Shown here: positions 22,855-34,674 of the stretch, piece by piece | How the letters are laid out: every line of letters starts with the position of its first letter | Position numbering within the stretch: the stretch's first letter is position 1 | NCBI GenBank assembly: GCA_014925825.1 | Contig: JACGCK010000027.1 | Span: 186,001 to 250,000 of the forward strand | From: Pholiota molesta | Lineage: Eukaryota > Basidiomycota > Agaricomycetes > Agaricales > Strophariaceae | Direction: 5' to 3' | Length of the DNA: 64,000 nucleotides | Program-made: the position numbers and the translations under genes | The notes under the pieces: model-generated | Database searches by the model: none | Told to the model about the DNA's origin: nothing | What the model saw: only the letters and a program-made list of their open reading frames with translations

Positions 22855-23676
22855 TCACAAAGGCTGCGAATCGGCTCCTATCATCTGGCCTAATTCAGGA
22901 GTTTCCATGGGAGGTACGTAGTTCTGCACCTTTTCGTGGTTCCACCACAATGCGGGCCGTCCACTGTGACCAAGCAGATTCCTCTCCCAGCGAATTTCCA
23001 ACTGTCCCTTGAGCAAACCTTGACTCCCAGCGAGAGCGGGATTGCATAGAGCGCTTCCGACATTGCCAAGTGGTGATTTTGCAGATTCGGTGGAGGTGTC
23101 AGCAGGGGAGAGCTCCGTAGGGTCTTCGATTGGTGGGAGGTGTAGCAAGAGGAAAGGTATGGGAGATGATTGCGCGCGAAGAGTTGCAGCTTTCGTGAAC
23201 GGTGACTCGGAAATGAGGAGCGCCACGACCGGGGTAGTCGATCGTTCCAGAGGAAACAATGAGATGGCCATCTCGTCTGAGGACATCGCCGAAAAACGAA
23301 ACAGAACGCCTTCCAATTCGCGCACGTACTTTGGCCCCATCTTCTTTTTCTCGGCTTTGCATTGACCAATAATACGGATTCGACGTCGCGTGTCAGACAA
23401 TGGACAATCGTTCAAGGTGTTCGGTATATCGTATGGCAGCCACCACCAACCGAGAAGATCAATACCTCCATCCTCTTTACCCCCCACGCGTGTCAAAGAC
23501 ATAGACATAGTCTGCCCCAGAAGGTTTAACGACCGTTCTTCGAAAGCAGTCCCCCGCTCAACGGTAGTTGTCCTAATAGATGACGACGCTTTTGACAGAT
23601 ACCGTCTTTTTGTTAGTGATTCCACGATAAAACGGCCCGAAGACCAGTATTTTCTGGCTTGTAATAACGTTTTCAT
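22855..23676 (-). CDS. RRG7: RRG7-like mitochondrial protein (DUF2034, restriction-endonuclease-like fold)
   Basis: Single-exon frame. The chosen start MKTLLQARKYW at 23676 gives a basic, mitochondrial-type N-terminus (about 273 aa); the frame extends upstream to 23841 with a hydrophobic stretch, but that part looks like 5' UTR. The core has GTAFEERSLNLL, VGGKEDGGIDLLGWWW and IRIIGQCKAEKKKMG, which together form the D...QxK pattern of Mrr/PD-(D/E)XK-like folds seen in DUF2034. The yeast member Rrg7 is needed for respiratory growth and mitochondrial genome upkeep; nuclease activity has not been assumed here. Convergent with the G-alpha gene (about 320 bp between stop codons). Confidence 0.78.
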   Translation of the reverse strand: MKTLLQARKYWSSGRFIVESLTKRRYLSKASSSIRTTTVERGTAFEERSLNLLGQTMSMSLTRVGGKEDGGIDLLGWWWLPYDIPNTLNDCPLSDTRRRIRIIGQCKAEKKKMGPKYVRELEGVLFRFSAMSSDEMAISLFPLERSTTPVVALLISESPFTKAATLRAQSSPIPFLLLHLPPIEDPTELSPADTSTESAKSPLGNVGSALCNPALAGSQGLLKGQLEIRWERNLLGHSGRPALWWNHEKVQNYVPPMETPELGQMIGADSQPL

Positions 23677-24141
23677 CAGGTCAAGGGTATATGTTGCGCA
23701 TGTCGGATATATCGACTCGGCTCCTGTCCTGTGTCTTTTCTGACGACATTGGGTAACATAAGTCAGATAAAGAGCAGGTGGAAGCAAGAAGTAAACTGAC
23801 GGTGAGACGAGAAGAAATTCAAGGGAGAGCCCAACTGACAAGAGTGAAGAGAAGGTTGCCGTCGCTTCGTAACTGAACTCGATTGAAAATCTTCACGTGG
23901 CCAAATAAAGATATCACGTGGCAAACGCGTCCCTTGAGGGGCCTTGACTCCAACTTGACTCCATTGACTCTAAGACTAGTACTCAACGTTACTCAACTAG
24001 TACTTGCTTCCTATCGCGTTGGTGCTAGTTTACTACCGCGTAATTTCTTTAACATAGTATATTAAATAGAATTTCTGTCCGATATTTTCCTTCAAAAGTC
24101 TTAAGAATTACAATAAATTTGAATCAATTGCTGTGATCAAG

Positions 24142-25778
24142 TCAAGGATCAATAGCAGGTAAATCTATATTCAAATCCTTCAATATGGTCTCCGTCGTTT
24201 CCCAAAGCTGGGAGGCCAAGTTAATGCTTTTCGCATTCTCGCTTAGTTTTCCAACGACTCCAACAGGCTCCAGATAAGTGTATCTGTACTTCTCGGGGAA
24301 CTCTTCGATCAGCGGTGACGCAGCAGCGAAGCAAGATGTATATGATCCAGCTTCTGGGCGCATAAAAAATACTTCCATAACAATATTTGCAAGAATTGGC
24401 CATGGAAGTCGATTTGCGAATGTGTTAACCTCGCCGGGGTGAATTGGTATTGAGATTATTGGAATCTTCCATTCGTCTAGTCGTTTCTGCAATTCTCGGG
24501 CAAAAAGAATAGCAGTAAGCTTGGTCATACCTGGTTATAACTATTATTGCACCAACCAGAGGATAAATAGAAGAATACTAACTATAACGCGCCCAATCTG
24601 GATAGAAATCCGATGCAAACTCCTGATTAAAATCTTGAATCTCCTCAAATTTGAGGTCAGGGTTCATCGCGTGTTTCTGCGTGTGGGCAATGGACCCTAG
24701 CTAATTAGTTTGAATGTGAGTTTTCGTTTATTCAGTACCATTCTAAAAGATAACTGACTGAAACAATCCGAACATCAGATTTGGGCTCTTTTGATGTCTT
24801 TATCAACAGAGGAAGTAACGTTCGCGTGAAGACAAAGGGGCTGAAATAACTTTCCAAGCGAGACATGCATTAGCATGTGGCTTCAGAAACAGATGTCGAG
24901 CAGGTGAACCTACTTTGTGACCACCACGCTGCTAATACCTATTAGAAATTACGAATCAGGTGTATCAACAGTTATTCTGGGGATAGAACATTTGATACGT
25001 ACCATCTCTGGTTTCTTCGTATGCTCCCGTTAGCCTTATGAAAGCAGGTAAGGCTAATGTGATGACCTGCATCCTACAACGACTTACTGAGCTGCGTTAT
25101 TGACTGCAAGATATGAGTAAATTATCTTCGAAGTATCTATTCAGCGAACGCACTCAAAATATCCAGCCTCGATTCCCTTTGCAAAAAGTCTTCAGCAGCC
25201 ATCTTGGCCCACCGTGGATCGGCGAGATCGACGTGCAGCCATATGACCTGACCAGGACCAAGTCCCTCTCGTTCAAGTTGAATAATTGCCTCCTTAGCCT
25301 TGGCTCCATTCCTTGCACCGAGGTAAACCTTGGCTCCTTTACGAGCAAGGAATTTGACTGTATGATATCCTATTCCAGTGCTGAATTTATGGGTTTAACG
25401 TTGGAGGCTGCCTAGAGCCGGGAGCGGGGTGCTGGCTGTCAGCTAGCCGAACGCCTGAGAAAGCTCGTCTGTGAGCAGGAAGGTGCTCGTCTGAGAGCGC
25501 GGAACGGGATGGAACAGGACGGAATCGATGATGATAGATGAGGTATGCTACGAACATGCGAGAGAGTGTCTAAGGTCGTTCGGGCTCCGCTCGGCCCGGC
25601 TTCGCCGGCACTGCCACAGCACCGCCACAACGTTTTTAAATCAACATTGGAAAATCAGCATCGTCGATCGCGGCGCTAGTGAACCGGCTACTGACTTTCC
25701 ACCCGTGACAATTGCCACTTTTCCTGTTAGGTCTTTCAGGTCCTTCTGAGGATCAAAGCCTCCGGTTTTACGGGACAT
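24142..25778 (-). CDS. Short-chain dehydrogenase/reductase (classical SDR)
   Basis: Exon 1 is 25778..25696 (MSRKTGGFDPQKDLKDLTGK, then VAIVTGG), exon 2 starts at 25380 (TGIGYHTVKFLARKGAKV), and further small exons follow down to the TGA at 24142-24144. Joined, it shows the NAD(P) glycine motif TGGNTGIG split by the first intron, NNAA, a Ser in RIVS, and the catalytic YSMTK, itself split by an intron. About 330 aa, similar in outline to fungal retinol dehydrogenase/WW-oxidoreductase-like SDRs. Substrate unknown. The first intron is about 315 nt, far longer than the ~50 nt norm here, and holds a GC-rich block (25440-25620). Confidence 0.85.
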
Positions 25779-26097
25779 ACAGCCACCCATTTCACAGCTT
25801 CGCAAATGGGTTCAGCGTTGGGGAGCGGTGGAGGAGAAAGAAAGGGGGGAAAGGCAGAGGCTGGGCAAGCGAAGACGAGCATCTTCAGTCTATATTATGT
25901 AGCGTTTGACGAGCTCACAATTGGCGCCTGGGTCCCACTGACCCCAGGTGCATAAAAATATGTTGCTCTTAAATAGCCATAAGGGACTACTTACTCGCTC
26001 TTACCCTGCTCTTATAAACGGCCATACTCAATGATGAAATTTCAAACAGGGTGCAAACAGAAGGTATGTAAACAGATCATGCAATGTAGGTATAGTT

Positions 26098-26585
26098 CGA
26101 AGCTGACACGGATCCTAGTACATGTACGAGTACATGACCAGGGCACCTTGCCAGCCTCTGATTTTACTCGACGTAAACGGAATACAAACAAAATGTGTGT
26201 AAAACAGGTCATGCAAAGGCTAGGAAGATATAGTGCGAAGCTAACACGGATCCTAGACATGTTTCCTATCTAAGGATACAGTGCCCTGGACACCTTGCCA
26301 GCCTCACGATCAATGTTCAGGAATAAAGCTGCGAGGAGATATCGTAGTAGGTCAGCAGGAGATCATGGTCAAAAAATGAGATATTCAGACCAAACGGGGC
26401 GGAGAATCGGTGAAGCTGACACGGATCCCAGCACATGTATATCCTGTCAAAGGAATACGATGCACAGGACACCTTGCCAGCCTCACGACAGATATTCAAA
26501 AAGGTAAACCTGCAAGCAGATTTTGTAGTATATCAGTAGAAAATCATAATCAAAGAATAAGCTATACAGACTAAACGGGACGGAG
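26098..26585 (+). repeat. Tandem repeat array in the 3' flank of the F-box gene
   Basis: A unit with GAAGCTGACACGGATCC...CACCTTGCCAGCCTC occurs three times, starting about 26098, 26230 and 26412. A second module (TCAGCAGGAGATCATGGTCA ... ACCAAACGGGGCGGAG at 26347-26404; TCAGTAGAAAATCATAATCA ... ACTAAACGGGACGGAG at 26531-26586) occurs twice, about 182 bp apart. The last copy overlaps the final codons and stop of the F-box gene at 26571, so the array seems to have grown by duplication of that gene's 3' end. Confidence 0.75.
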
Positions 26586-27899
26586 CACCCTGGAAAGCCT
26601 GGTCACTATTTTGCGAAAAGTGACCATAGGAAGTATGTTCGGAACCAATGGGAAAACGTTGACCCCAAACTTGAAATGGACTTGAGCCAAGAGAGGATAT
26701 CCATCAGCGAGCGCTAAGTCGACGTCTTCCCAATGCGATTGACGAGAAGGTGTGTGATGAGTGGCGAAAAGCTGCCCCGGACAATAAAATGCTATATGGT
26801 CAAGTTGGCTCGGTTTGGATAGGCTTCGAAGGATGCGCGCCGAACGCTGCGCAAACAATGTTTGGTCATGATTATAGGAATTGTTCCTGAATTCGATGGA
26901 TAATAGGTGTTCGAAGCCCGAAAGATCGACGCGTTCTAATGCAGTAGCGGGACTGTCAATCTTTCCTGCTAATAGACCCTTCACGTTAGAAGGTCGAAAA
27001 TAGATTGGACGAGGGGAGAAAAAAGTATGCGTACCTGACTTTATTTCAAGCTCGATGACGAGATGCTTGAGCATGGGCAATGACATTTCCGACAATTTTT
27101 GGAAAGAATCCATCCATGACTCGCCCGGGAGCTCCCTCAGGCCGAGCCACTGTAGTTTATCCAGTGCGAATACAGGCGGATTAATGGTACAGCAGTTCAT
27201 AAGCGACTGGAAGCATTCCTCCCCAGCTCCCACCATGACCGCGGATAAGGAAGGGGGAGTGGGCGGACAATGTGGCCGAGCTACAATCGGTGCCAAGCTT
27301 CCGTCGCCTCCCAGAATGATCATTCGCAGAGAGGGACAATTCGCGAGAAGGAGCGTATCGAAGTTTTGAATATCTTGAAGGACAAATTCCTGGATTCGAT
27401 TTCCAACGATCATTTTCGCAACACCTGCCCGCAGGTCTTCGGAAACGTCGCATTGCCAATCGAGGTATCCATATCCATATACCTTGATGGAGAGACATTT
27501 GAGTTGGGTGAACTTTGGAAGGATGTCACGAAGATTGCCCGGGCCGCCGATCTGTGAAGCAGAGCGAGTAGCAATCAAGAGCTCCTTGATGTACTCCGCT
27601 AGATGAGAAGATTTCTCAAATAAACCCTTCAGCTTCTGTTCGTGCCATGGATAGAGGATAAATTTCTCGAACAAGTGCTGTTGAGCCCGTCGAAGAAACG
27701 CGTGGGAAACGTAGGTGCACGTAATGAGAGTTTCACGCTGGCCTTTGAAAGAGTCGATAATCCGATCTATAAGCTCCTGCGGGAGTGTACGAACTCGCGA
27801 GCGACGTGGGGGTGCCAAAGACAGAATTTGGGAGTGTTTTACAACCCTGGGATGAGATGTAGAAGCCCCGCTCCGCAATCTTCGGCGGCTCACCAGCAT
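26571..27899 (-). CDS. F-box domain protein
   Basis: Single exon, about 442 aa from MLVSRRRLRSGAS (27899); the frame stays open to 28061 but the extra 54 residues lack character. VRTLPQELIDRIIDSFKGQR is the F-box, followed by TCTYVSHAFLRRAQQHLFEK, the usual second half in Agaricomycete F-box proteins. The rest has loosely repeated Leu-rich segments (LPKFTQLKCLSIKVYGYG, LDKLQWLGLREL, MLKHLVIELEIKSG) as in LRR-like F-box substrate receptors. It should act as an SCF ubiquitin ligase adaptor; the target is unknown. Its stop codon lies inside the repeat array that fills its 3' flank. Confidence 0.82.
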   Translation of the reverse strand: MLVSRRRLRSGASTSHPRVVKHSQILSLAPPRRSRVRTLPQELIDRIIDSFKGQRETLITCTYVSHAFLRRAQQHLFEKFILYPWHEQKLKGLFEKSSHLAEYIKELLIATRSASQIGGPGNLRDILPKFTQLKCLSIKVYGYGYLDWQCDVSEDLRAGVAKMIVGNRIQEFVLQDIQNFDTLLLANCPSLRMIILGGDGSLAPIVARPHCPPTPPSLSAVMVGAGEECFQSLMNCCTINPPVFALDKLQWLGLRELPGESWMDSFQKLSEMSLPMLKHLVIELEIKSGTHTFFSPRPIYFRPSNVKGLLAGKIDSPATALERVDLSGFEHLLSIEFRNNSYNHDQTLFAQRSARILRSLSKPSQLDHIAFYCPGQLFATHHTPSRQSHWEDVDLALADGYPLLAQVHFKFGVNVFPLVPNILPMVTFRKIVTRLSRVLRPV

Positions 27900-28061
27900 A
27901 GCGGACGTCTTTCGAAAGACAATAAGAAAGGTGGCAAGAAAGGGAAGAATGCTGTGCGTGTAAGCCTCATGACTTACTCTTATAGTTCTTCTCAAGGCGT
28001 GAGGTTGATTGGCGCCCGTCAACGCGTCAACAATTCTCACGCTTCCCCGTACTCGCTTCAT

Positions 28062-29657
28062 GCACGCCGCTGCTTAGATTATTGTGCAGAATTCCTTCTA
28101 TGAGATTGTCTGCAAGCTGAAAGAGCGAGCAAGAGTTAAATTTATGCTCAAGAGGTCACGATGGCAATAAGTACACCAGCGCTAAGTATAAGCATAATTC
28201 GATTTAGGACGCGCACTGGCGATACCGGCAATCCAACTGAGTTGAAAGGTCTTTGAACCGGTTTTCGGGCGCTAAACTTGCGCCATGTGTCCAAAAAGAT
28301 TGCATAAATATCCGATGTCCGTGCCGGTCCCGATTATGACGAAGGCGCCGATGACAGTGGCGATTCGGAGTAGTGGAGAACGATGGGTGTACATACAAAT
28401 GCAAAGGCTGATGTCTGTTCGATTAATACGATAAGGAACTCGAGACAGTCTGCCCTTCAAGCTATTGCACAAGTTGCAAATATATTTTAGAATGCTGTTC
28501 GGCATAAGCTTCTCCTGTGGGTCGCTATTCATATTCTGGGCGTCAGTAAGTATCGATCATCTTATCGGAACATGAGGCAATGGAAGCAAGGGTTCGATCA
28601 GAACTTGATTTCCACAGTACAATTGCGTATCAACTGCAAGGATTGATATTTTGAAAGGTGATTGTGTAAAATGAACTAATCATAGTCTTGGGAGGTGGAA
28701 GAAGTACAGGATGATCATGAGATGGAAGATGCGCTCACCTCAACGTTCAATATTCAGGCCTGAAGGCCCCTAGAACATTCAGGCTTTAAACTTCAAGCTC
28801 CAGAAGCACTACACGTTTGCACCCTGCACCCCACATCGTGGCAAACCATGGAGGGTAGAGTCGTGTTTTCTGAGCTCAAAGGATGTTAATACAATGCCGA
28901 TCAGTTGGCCAGGTGGCATGAGGCGACAGTAACGTTGATGTGATTTAGCGCCCAGAAATGTCGGTGTAATGAACCTCAAGGAATACGCGCATATGCCATG
29001 GTGCTCAATGGATTACTCAGCCTATCAGAATGAAAGAACCGAATTAGACAGATTTGTAGCTGATACCAAGGAGAATCAGAAAGAGATTTTCAGCAAAAAA
29101 TTGTCGTCCTGACACACGATGGTGCTCAGTCCGGATTGAAGACATATAAACATCCTTCGAAGTTTGTTCTGCCATGACAATGAAGAGCTGCTTACCTCAA
29201 TTCTAGACCCTGGGGAAGATGAAGTCAAGTTCATGTCCGTGCTTCGTGTTTTCAAGCGGTATGAAAGTGTTCAAGGAAACCTTGAGAGGTCGTGGTCGTG
29301 GCGTCAACGGCCAGAAGAGAGCCACGTAACATATCACTGTCCTTCCACTGGCAGTGTGGGTAATCGTTGATGCTTCCAATTGTTTGCGTGTGAGAGAGGC
29401 CGGTGAGGCCGTTGACATGTGCGCATTAACTGCCCTTGAACACTACCATATGTTGCGCATGAAATATTACCTCCATGGACCACCATAGTTCCATAGAATT
29501 AATTCGATATAAATGTAGTTACATAACGAGAGGGGCGGAAATGAGTGTGGTAGTAAAACAGGGCTTCTCCTTTTCTTCCATAACAGCCTCAGACCCTCTG
29601 AAAGAACCGTCTTCGGCGTCAGAACTACTCACGAAGCCGGCGCTTTCCTGCCTAACT
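28062..29657. other. Intergenic stretch, no supported gene
   Basis: About 1.6 kb with no recognised gene. A minus-strand frame (28272-28532) contains one hydrophobic segment (LLRIATVIGAFVIIGTGTDI) but no partner exons that build a known membrane protein. Confidence 0.4.
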
Positions 29658-32600
29658 TCACTCACTCTGCCTATCGATATCCATAGAACTGACATCGCGT
29701 GGCCGCTCCTCGAGGCTTTCTGACGCCCGTAGCGTAGCTTCTTCCTTTTCATTGCAGCCAACTGCCTCACCCTCGTGGTCGTCCAGACCTTCTTGGACAC
29801 TCAACAGCGTTTCAAGCTCCTTGACGCGCGCTTCCCATCCCTCAACTTCCTTAAGCTTCTCTTCAAGGACGCCGATCTCTCGGTTCAAGCTCATCCTTTC
29901 TTCCGGTGTGCCGATGCGCGAGAGCGTCCACTTCCCGGGAGAAGATCCCGAGGGTCCATGGAGGGTCAGGAGTTGATTGTGATATTTCATCAAGAAAGGG
30001 CTATAAGAATCGTACGTCAGTAAGCGCATATTCGTTCCCCTTTACGGGGAAACATACCGCAGAGAAATGGTGATAAGTGTGATATCGAGAGCTTTGGCTG
30101 CCTCGTACATACGTCCTTCCACATCGCCGGAGACAGCGCTGGTGCATTCTATTCAACGCAACACAAACAAACCAAAAAGATAAGCCATTTGAATGGAAGA
30201 GGGGAGCACCAAAACCCGAAAGAACGCACCGTCTAGAACCGCAAACTTAGGTCTCCACCAAAGCACACGGGCAATCGCCATGCGCTGCTTCTCCCCTCCA
30301 CTAAGCACATCCCTCCATTCCTTCCTTACATGCAGTCCACCCTCCCTCCCGACCAGATACCCAAGATGCACCTTCTCCAAAATCTCGTGGATCTCCTCAA
30401 TTGCCGCCCCCGACGGCTCCCTTGCCGGGGAGTACGACGCCTCTGCGCCGCTCAGACTCAGCATCGACGACGAGCGCTTCAAGAACGCGGGCACGCTCAG
30501 GGAGCGAGTGGGCGCGGCCGCCTTCGCCGCCGCCGTCATGCGCACGAAGGAGGCGTACGAGCACGGGTATATGATCTGCTCGAGCAGACTCCCGGTGACC
30601 ATGTACGCGCGCTGCGGCACAACGTAGAGCGTGGGGCGCGGGCGGGAATGCCTGTCCCCGCCCGCCTGCCGGAGCATGACGTCGGCCTCCGTCTCGTCGC
30701 GCGGCATCTTCACCAGTCCCTCTGCCTCGCCATTGCCATTGCCGCTGCGCACCGGATCCCACAGCCCCGCAAGCACGCGCGCAACGGCGGTCTTGCCGAC
30801 GCCGTTGCTGCCCGTGATCATGAGATGCTGGCCGCGGCGGATGGTCAGGCTCAGGTCTTTCACCAGCGGCGGGTCGTCGCGACCCATGTTGTTGGCTACA
30901 GCGGTCTCCGAGTCCCCAGCGGTCTCTTTGACCTTCACAAGGCGCGGAATGCGCACGTCCACTCCATTCAGACTGACAGCGTCGCCTTGTTCCAGAAGGA
31001 GTGGAGAGTGGCCAGGCGGCATGTTCAGCAGGGTTGAAATTAAAGTGTACAGCCGCGTAGTCAAACCAGCGAGTTCGAGGAGATCCTTGTACGCGTACAT
31101 CAAGCGTCCTCCGGCATCGGCTAAGGAGAGAAGAAGGCGCCTGTTGGAAATATACGCTATTGTGGATTGGTGAGCGTCATAGTTTTCTTCACTCAACATA
31201 GGCAGTGCCAAGCTTACTTTCCGTTCTTCCAGCGACGATGTTGTCCTCTCTTTTGGAGGCAGATCCCCCTTCCATGCCTAGAGATCGTTTCGTGCGCGTA
31301 TAAAGAATGGGGATAGCGATGAGACCATAGCCAGCAGCCGACCAGAGATACTTAATAACATAGTCTTCTGTCCACTCATATGCAATGCGGATCTGCCTCA
31401 ACATTAGCGAGTGCAATCTAAACAAAAACAAATGAAGTACCTTATATATGTAATTCACATGTTTGATGAGCTTTAAGTACGCATTGGTCAGGATGTCCCT
31501 CTCCCGCGCGCCTCCGTCGTAGAAAGCCACTTCTTCGGCTTCGCGCCCGACTCTGCCCATACCCGCACGGTATTCGCCCTCCAGACGAGCTTCAACGGCT
31601 GCTAAACGACCAAAGGCTGGTGTGACAGCCCTGAGTATCGCGACAGTGCCATAATAGTTGAGGCAGAGCATGATGGTGCCGCGCACGCCGAGGGAACGCG
31701 AGAGCTGCGAGGTAAAGAGCAGGAGATCGAGAGATGGTTTGAGTATGTTGCCGCTATGACATAATTCAGGGTCGTCAGGTAATAACTGAAGGATACGACA
31801 TACTAAAGCCCACTCATGGCTTGCGACCATGCATCCACATCAGCGGTGAGGTATTGGTCAACGCCCTCGAGGTAGCTCGGCGCATGGTAGTATCGCAGGT
31901 CTGGATGAGAGGAGAGGTAAAGGTCATGGAGATAGCGTGTCAGTCTTGTTCGAAGGCGAAGTGAAAGAAGGGATTGCATATGTCGGATCTATGAAGTTGA
32001 ACATCTGAGTGTGTATGAAATCATGGCGACAACTAACCATGGAATTGGTAAACGTGCTGGGAATCGCCAACAAAAACCAAAGACCCAAACCTCTCAAGAA
32101 ACCCCTTCCATCTGCTTTGACGAGATCCCTCACTATTCTCCCGTCGAGCCTTGCGACGAGAATACTTAACACTGTCCGTAACACGAGAAAGCTGGAATGA
32201 AGGACGATAATTCCAGTCTCCTGTGAATACCACGACGGAATGGCAATGCGAAATAGTATAGCCTTGAGTTGGGCGATGAATGTGCGGTCAATATTGGGTT
32301 TCTGGACAGCTTGTGGTGGGGGTATTGGGAAATGCAACTTGTCTTCGACGAAATGTGATTTCGGCGTTGGGTGTATGGGAACCTGTAGAATATGAGTCCA
32401 GGTCATCAAACAGCAAAAGGGCCATATCATACGTACCTTGACCACTCTTTCGCGATATGGCACCAATAGAGTATGCGAACCATCCTCGTCGTCGACGTAC
32501 ATCTGCTGCAGCACCTTTTCAAGCTCATCCTTAGTTAGTTTTGTCTTGCTTTTGAATGCAAGTAATTCTTGCGCTCTCCGTCGAAGTAACTGTATCGCAT

Positions 32601-32736
32601 CCTTAGATAGAGTTATTGTACGCGATCGAAGGAGGATAAGGACAAGAAATGCAAGGACCACAGGCTGCTGTGTAAGTTGTGATGGAAGAGGAAGAGGTCG
32701 TGAAGGGATTCGGATGCGTCTTGAGGATATGGCCAT
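29658..32736 (-). CDS. Peroxisomal ABCD-type half ABC transporter (PXA-like)
   Basis: About seven exons running from MAISSRRIRIPSRP (32736) to the TGA at 29658. The N-terminal half carries the membrane domain, with the ABCD-type EAA-like loop EEVAFYDGGARERD. The NBD has Walker A GSNGVGKTA, Q-loop VVPQRAYM, signature LSGGEKQRMA and Walker B FAVLDECTSAVS (split by an intron). ABCD proteins import long-chain acyl-CoA into peroxisomes for beta-oxidation, working as dimers of halves. The H-loop reads LITISLRPFLMKYH, with Leu where human ABCD1-type proteins have the switch His (ITHRP). The stretch between Walker A and the signature carries Ser/Ala-rich insertions, and a C-terminal coiled-coil tail of about 90 residues follows (EIGVLEEKLKEVEGWEARVK). 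Confidence 0.9.
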
Positions 32737-33880
32737 CTTGCAGGACTACGTGTTGTACCGACGTCGTGATGCAGTCGATATCCAGATAGAAGGTAAGTGT
32801 CGAAGTATATACGGCGCTTCCGGAGGTTGAGATGATATTAACAGGCTCGGCTTGTGTCTAGGATTCGGATGGGAATTAGAGTCAGATCGCCAACGGCTGT
32901 TTGGCTTTGTACAAGTACCCCCAGTCCAGTAGCCAGCGATGTCACTAGAGCTGAGAGAAGAACAGACGAACAGTGCAAGTGCTGTCAGCATTACTTTCAA
33001 TCCCTATGCTTCGGAGTGCAAGGCAAGACATGTGAAATCAATAACTGCCTCGTGATCAGGCCTTCTAAAAGAGGAATATCTCCGGTGTAAATTTAGAATA
33101 CATGCGAATTATGCGAGTTGCGTAGTACAAGGAATCATGTAAGTGGGTCCGCTGCAGCTCAAACTCTCCTCTATTTTCAATGCATGTACATGTATAAAGA
33201 CTTTCAAATATGTGGAATGAAAGTAGTCCATTTAATCGTTTGTAGGGCCGCAGGAGGTAGTGAACGGAGAGATGTGAGGGAAAGCGTGAGGACTATGATA
33301 CGGGAAATGATGTATAAACATACTAAAAGTCCTCTTCAGTAAGGTTCAATTACCCATTTGTTACCCGTCAAAAAATAGAGAGAGAAAGGTTGATTCTTCA
33401 ACTGGTCCAGCCTGAGTCAGACAAGCCGCGACATAATGCACGACACTGTATGTCTTGTAAATGCAATCTTTGAAAAAGCGCAAATATATTTGAGAATTTG
33501 CGCAATAAATTATAAGGTCGTTGGGTCCTGGGGTCAACTTGAGTCCTGGTCCTGGGATACGTATCAGTTGAATATCAGCTGAATATCTTAGATACTTATC
33601 GGGTGATAATAATAGGGTATCTTTGTATTCGGGCCCATTTGTCCGTCATTATATTACATGCAAAAAAATCTCTCCATCGAGCTTGATCATCCATAATGTC
33701 TATGGGGGTATACTACTTCGGTAACTTTGCCTGCCTCTCTTTAGGAGGTGGTCGATCCCTCCGAAGATTTTAGAGTCTGATTACAGATACAGTAGCGGCC
33801 TGCCTTCGTACCCTTGGGATATCCAAAGCTGTTTATGCAAAATATTAAAAAATTGGCGACTCTGCGTGAGACAGCATATT
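32737..33880. other. Intergenic stretch, presumed ABC transporter promoter
   Basis: No supported gene. A minus-strand frame at 32746-33000 begins with a signal-like MKVMLTALALFVCSS, but it lies directly upstream of the ABC start and has no further features. Confidence 0.45.
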
Positions 33881-34674
33881 TTAGTGCTCACCAAAAGGCC
33901 TCGGAATCGTGCGGTCCTGATCCCGCAGCATCCGCCATTTCTTGAGAAACACAACGAAACATATGATCAGAACGAGGAACGCAATGCCACCCAATGCTCC
34001 TCCGACAGTAGATGCCAAAAAGCCAGCGGATTTTCCTTGTGAAATAGACGAGGTCTCGACAGCGCTCTGCAAGACCGTGACGGACTGGGTTACAGTGGTA
34101 GTGGTGGGGGAATATGACAGAGTAATCGTACCGGATGCGGTTAATGTGGTCATGGCCAACGGAAGATCCTCTACATGACTTCGTTCCGCAAGGACGTTTG
34201 ATATCGAGAGGGGGATGAAGTCCACAACGTAAGGAGCCCCTCCAGCGCCTCCAAGGTTGGTGATGAAGGTATGTAATGAGGGAGAAAGCAAGGACGTTTG
34301 GAATGATAGCTTGCTATCCGGGAGCACTAGATACACATAAGCTGTAGGCGCTCCTCGATCGATGTTATAAGATGCGCGTGCGGGCCCCTGTCCTGTTCGA
34401 CTTCCGGGAATTGTACCGCATACGGAAACATAGGTGCCTGAAGCAGAAATGTACGGAAAAGGTGTCGGTCATACCATCTTGTCAGATTAGAAAGGAATGG
34501 AGGACTTTCATAGGAGTACTCACTCGTAAATGTGATAAACACAGTCGCTCCAGCCACCTCCATTGAAGTTGAGGTCCTCTCCTTTTGGTCTCCTTCGACC
34601 CAAGCCAAAGTCCACCACGATTCGGGATAGAAACAAATTCTCAGGCAGCTATCATCTAGTGGCAGGATGCTCAT
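33881..34674 (-). CDS. Single-pass transmembrane protein of a basidiomycete-specific type
   Basis: Exons 34674..34524 and 34437..33881 join to 235 aa. The N-terminal half (LPLDDSCLRICFYPESWW, then MEVAGATVFITFTSTYVSVCGTIPG and ASYNIDRGAPTAYVYLVLPD) follows the beta-rich pattern of a large family of Agaricomycete membrane proteins with a lectin-like ectodomain. A Ser/Thr-rich stalk (TTTTVTQSVTVLQSAVETS) leads to one TM helix (GGIAFLVLIICFVVFLKKW) and a short basic tail. No signal peptide is visible at the chosen start, so either an upstream exon is missed or the TM acts as anchor. Function is unknown for the family. Confidence 0.65.

Noticed and set aside
28272..28532. Minus-strand frame with one hydrophobic segment
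   Set aside because: Could not be extended into a coherent gene with neighbouring exons.
28585..28610. GGTTCGATC resembling a tRNA B box
   Set aside because: No A box and no cloverleaf can be folded around it.
30193..31173. Several 120-235 codon plus-strand frames
   Set aside because: Antisense shadows of the GC-rich nucleotide-binding domain of the ABC transporter.
32746..33000. Minus-strand frame with signal-like N-terminus MKVMLTALALFVCSS
   Set aside because: Lies immediately before the ABC transporter start, has no conserved content and reads into Ser/Pro-rich noise.
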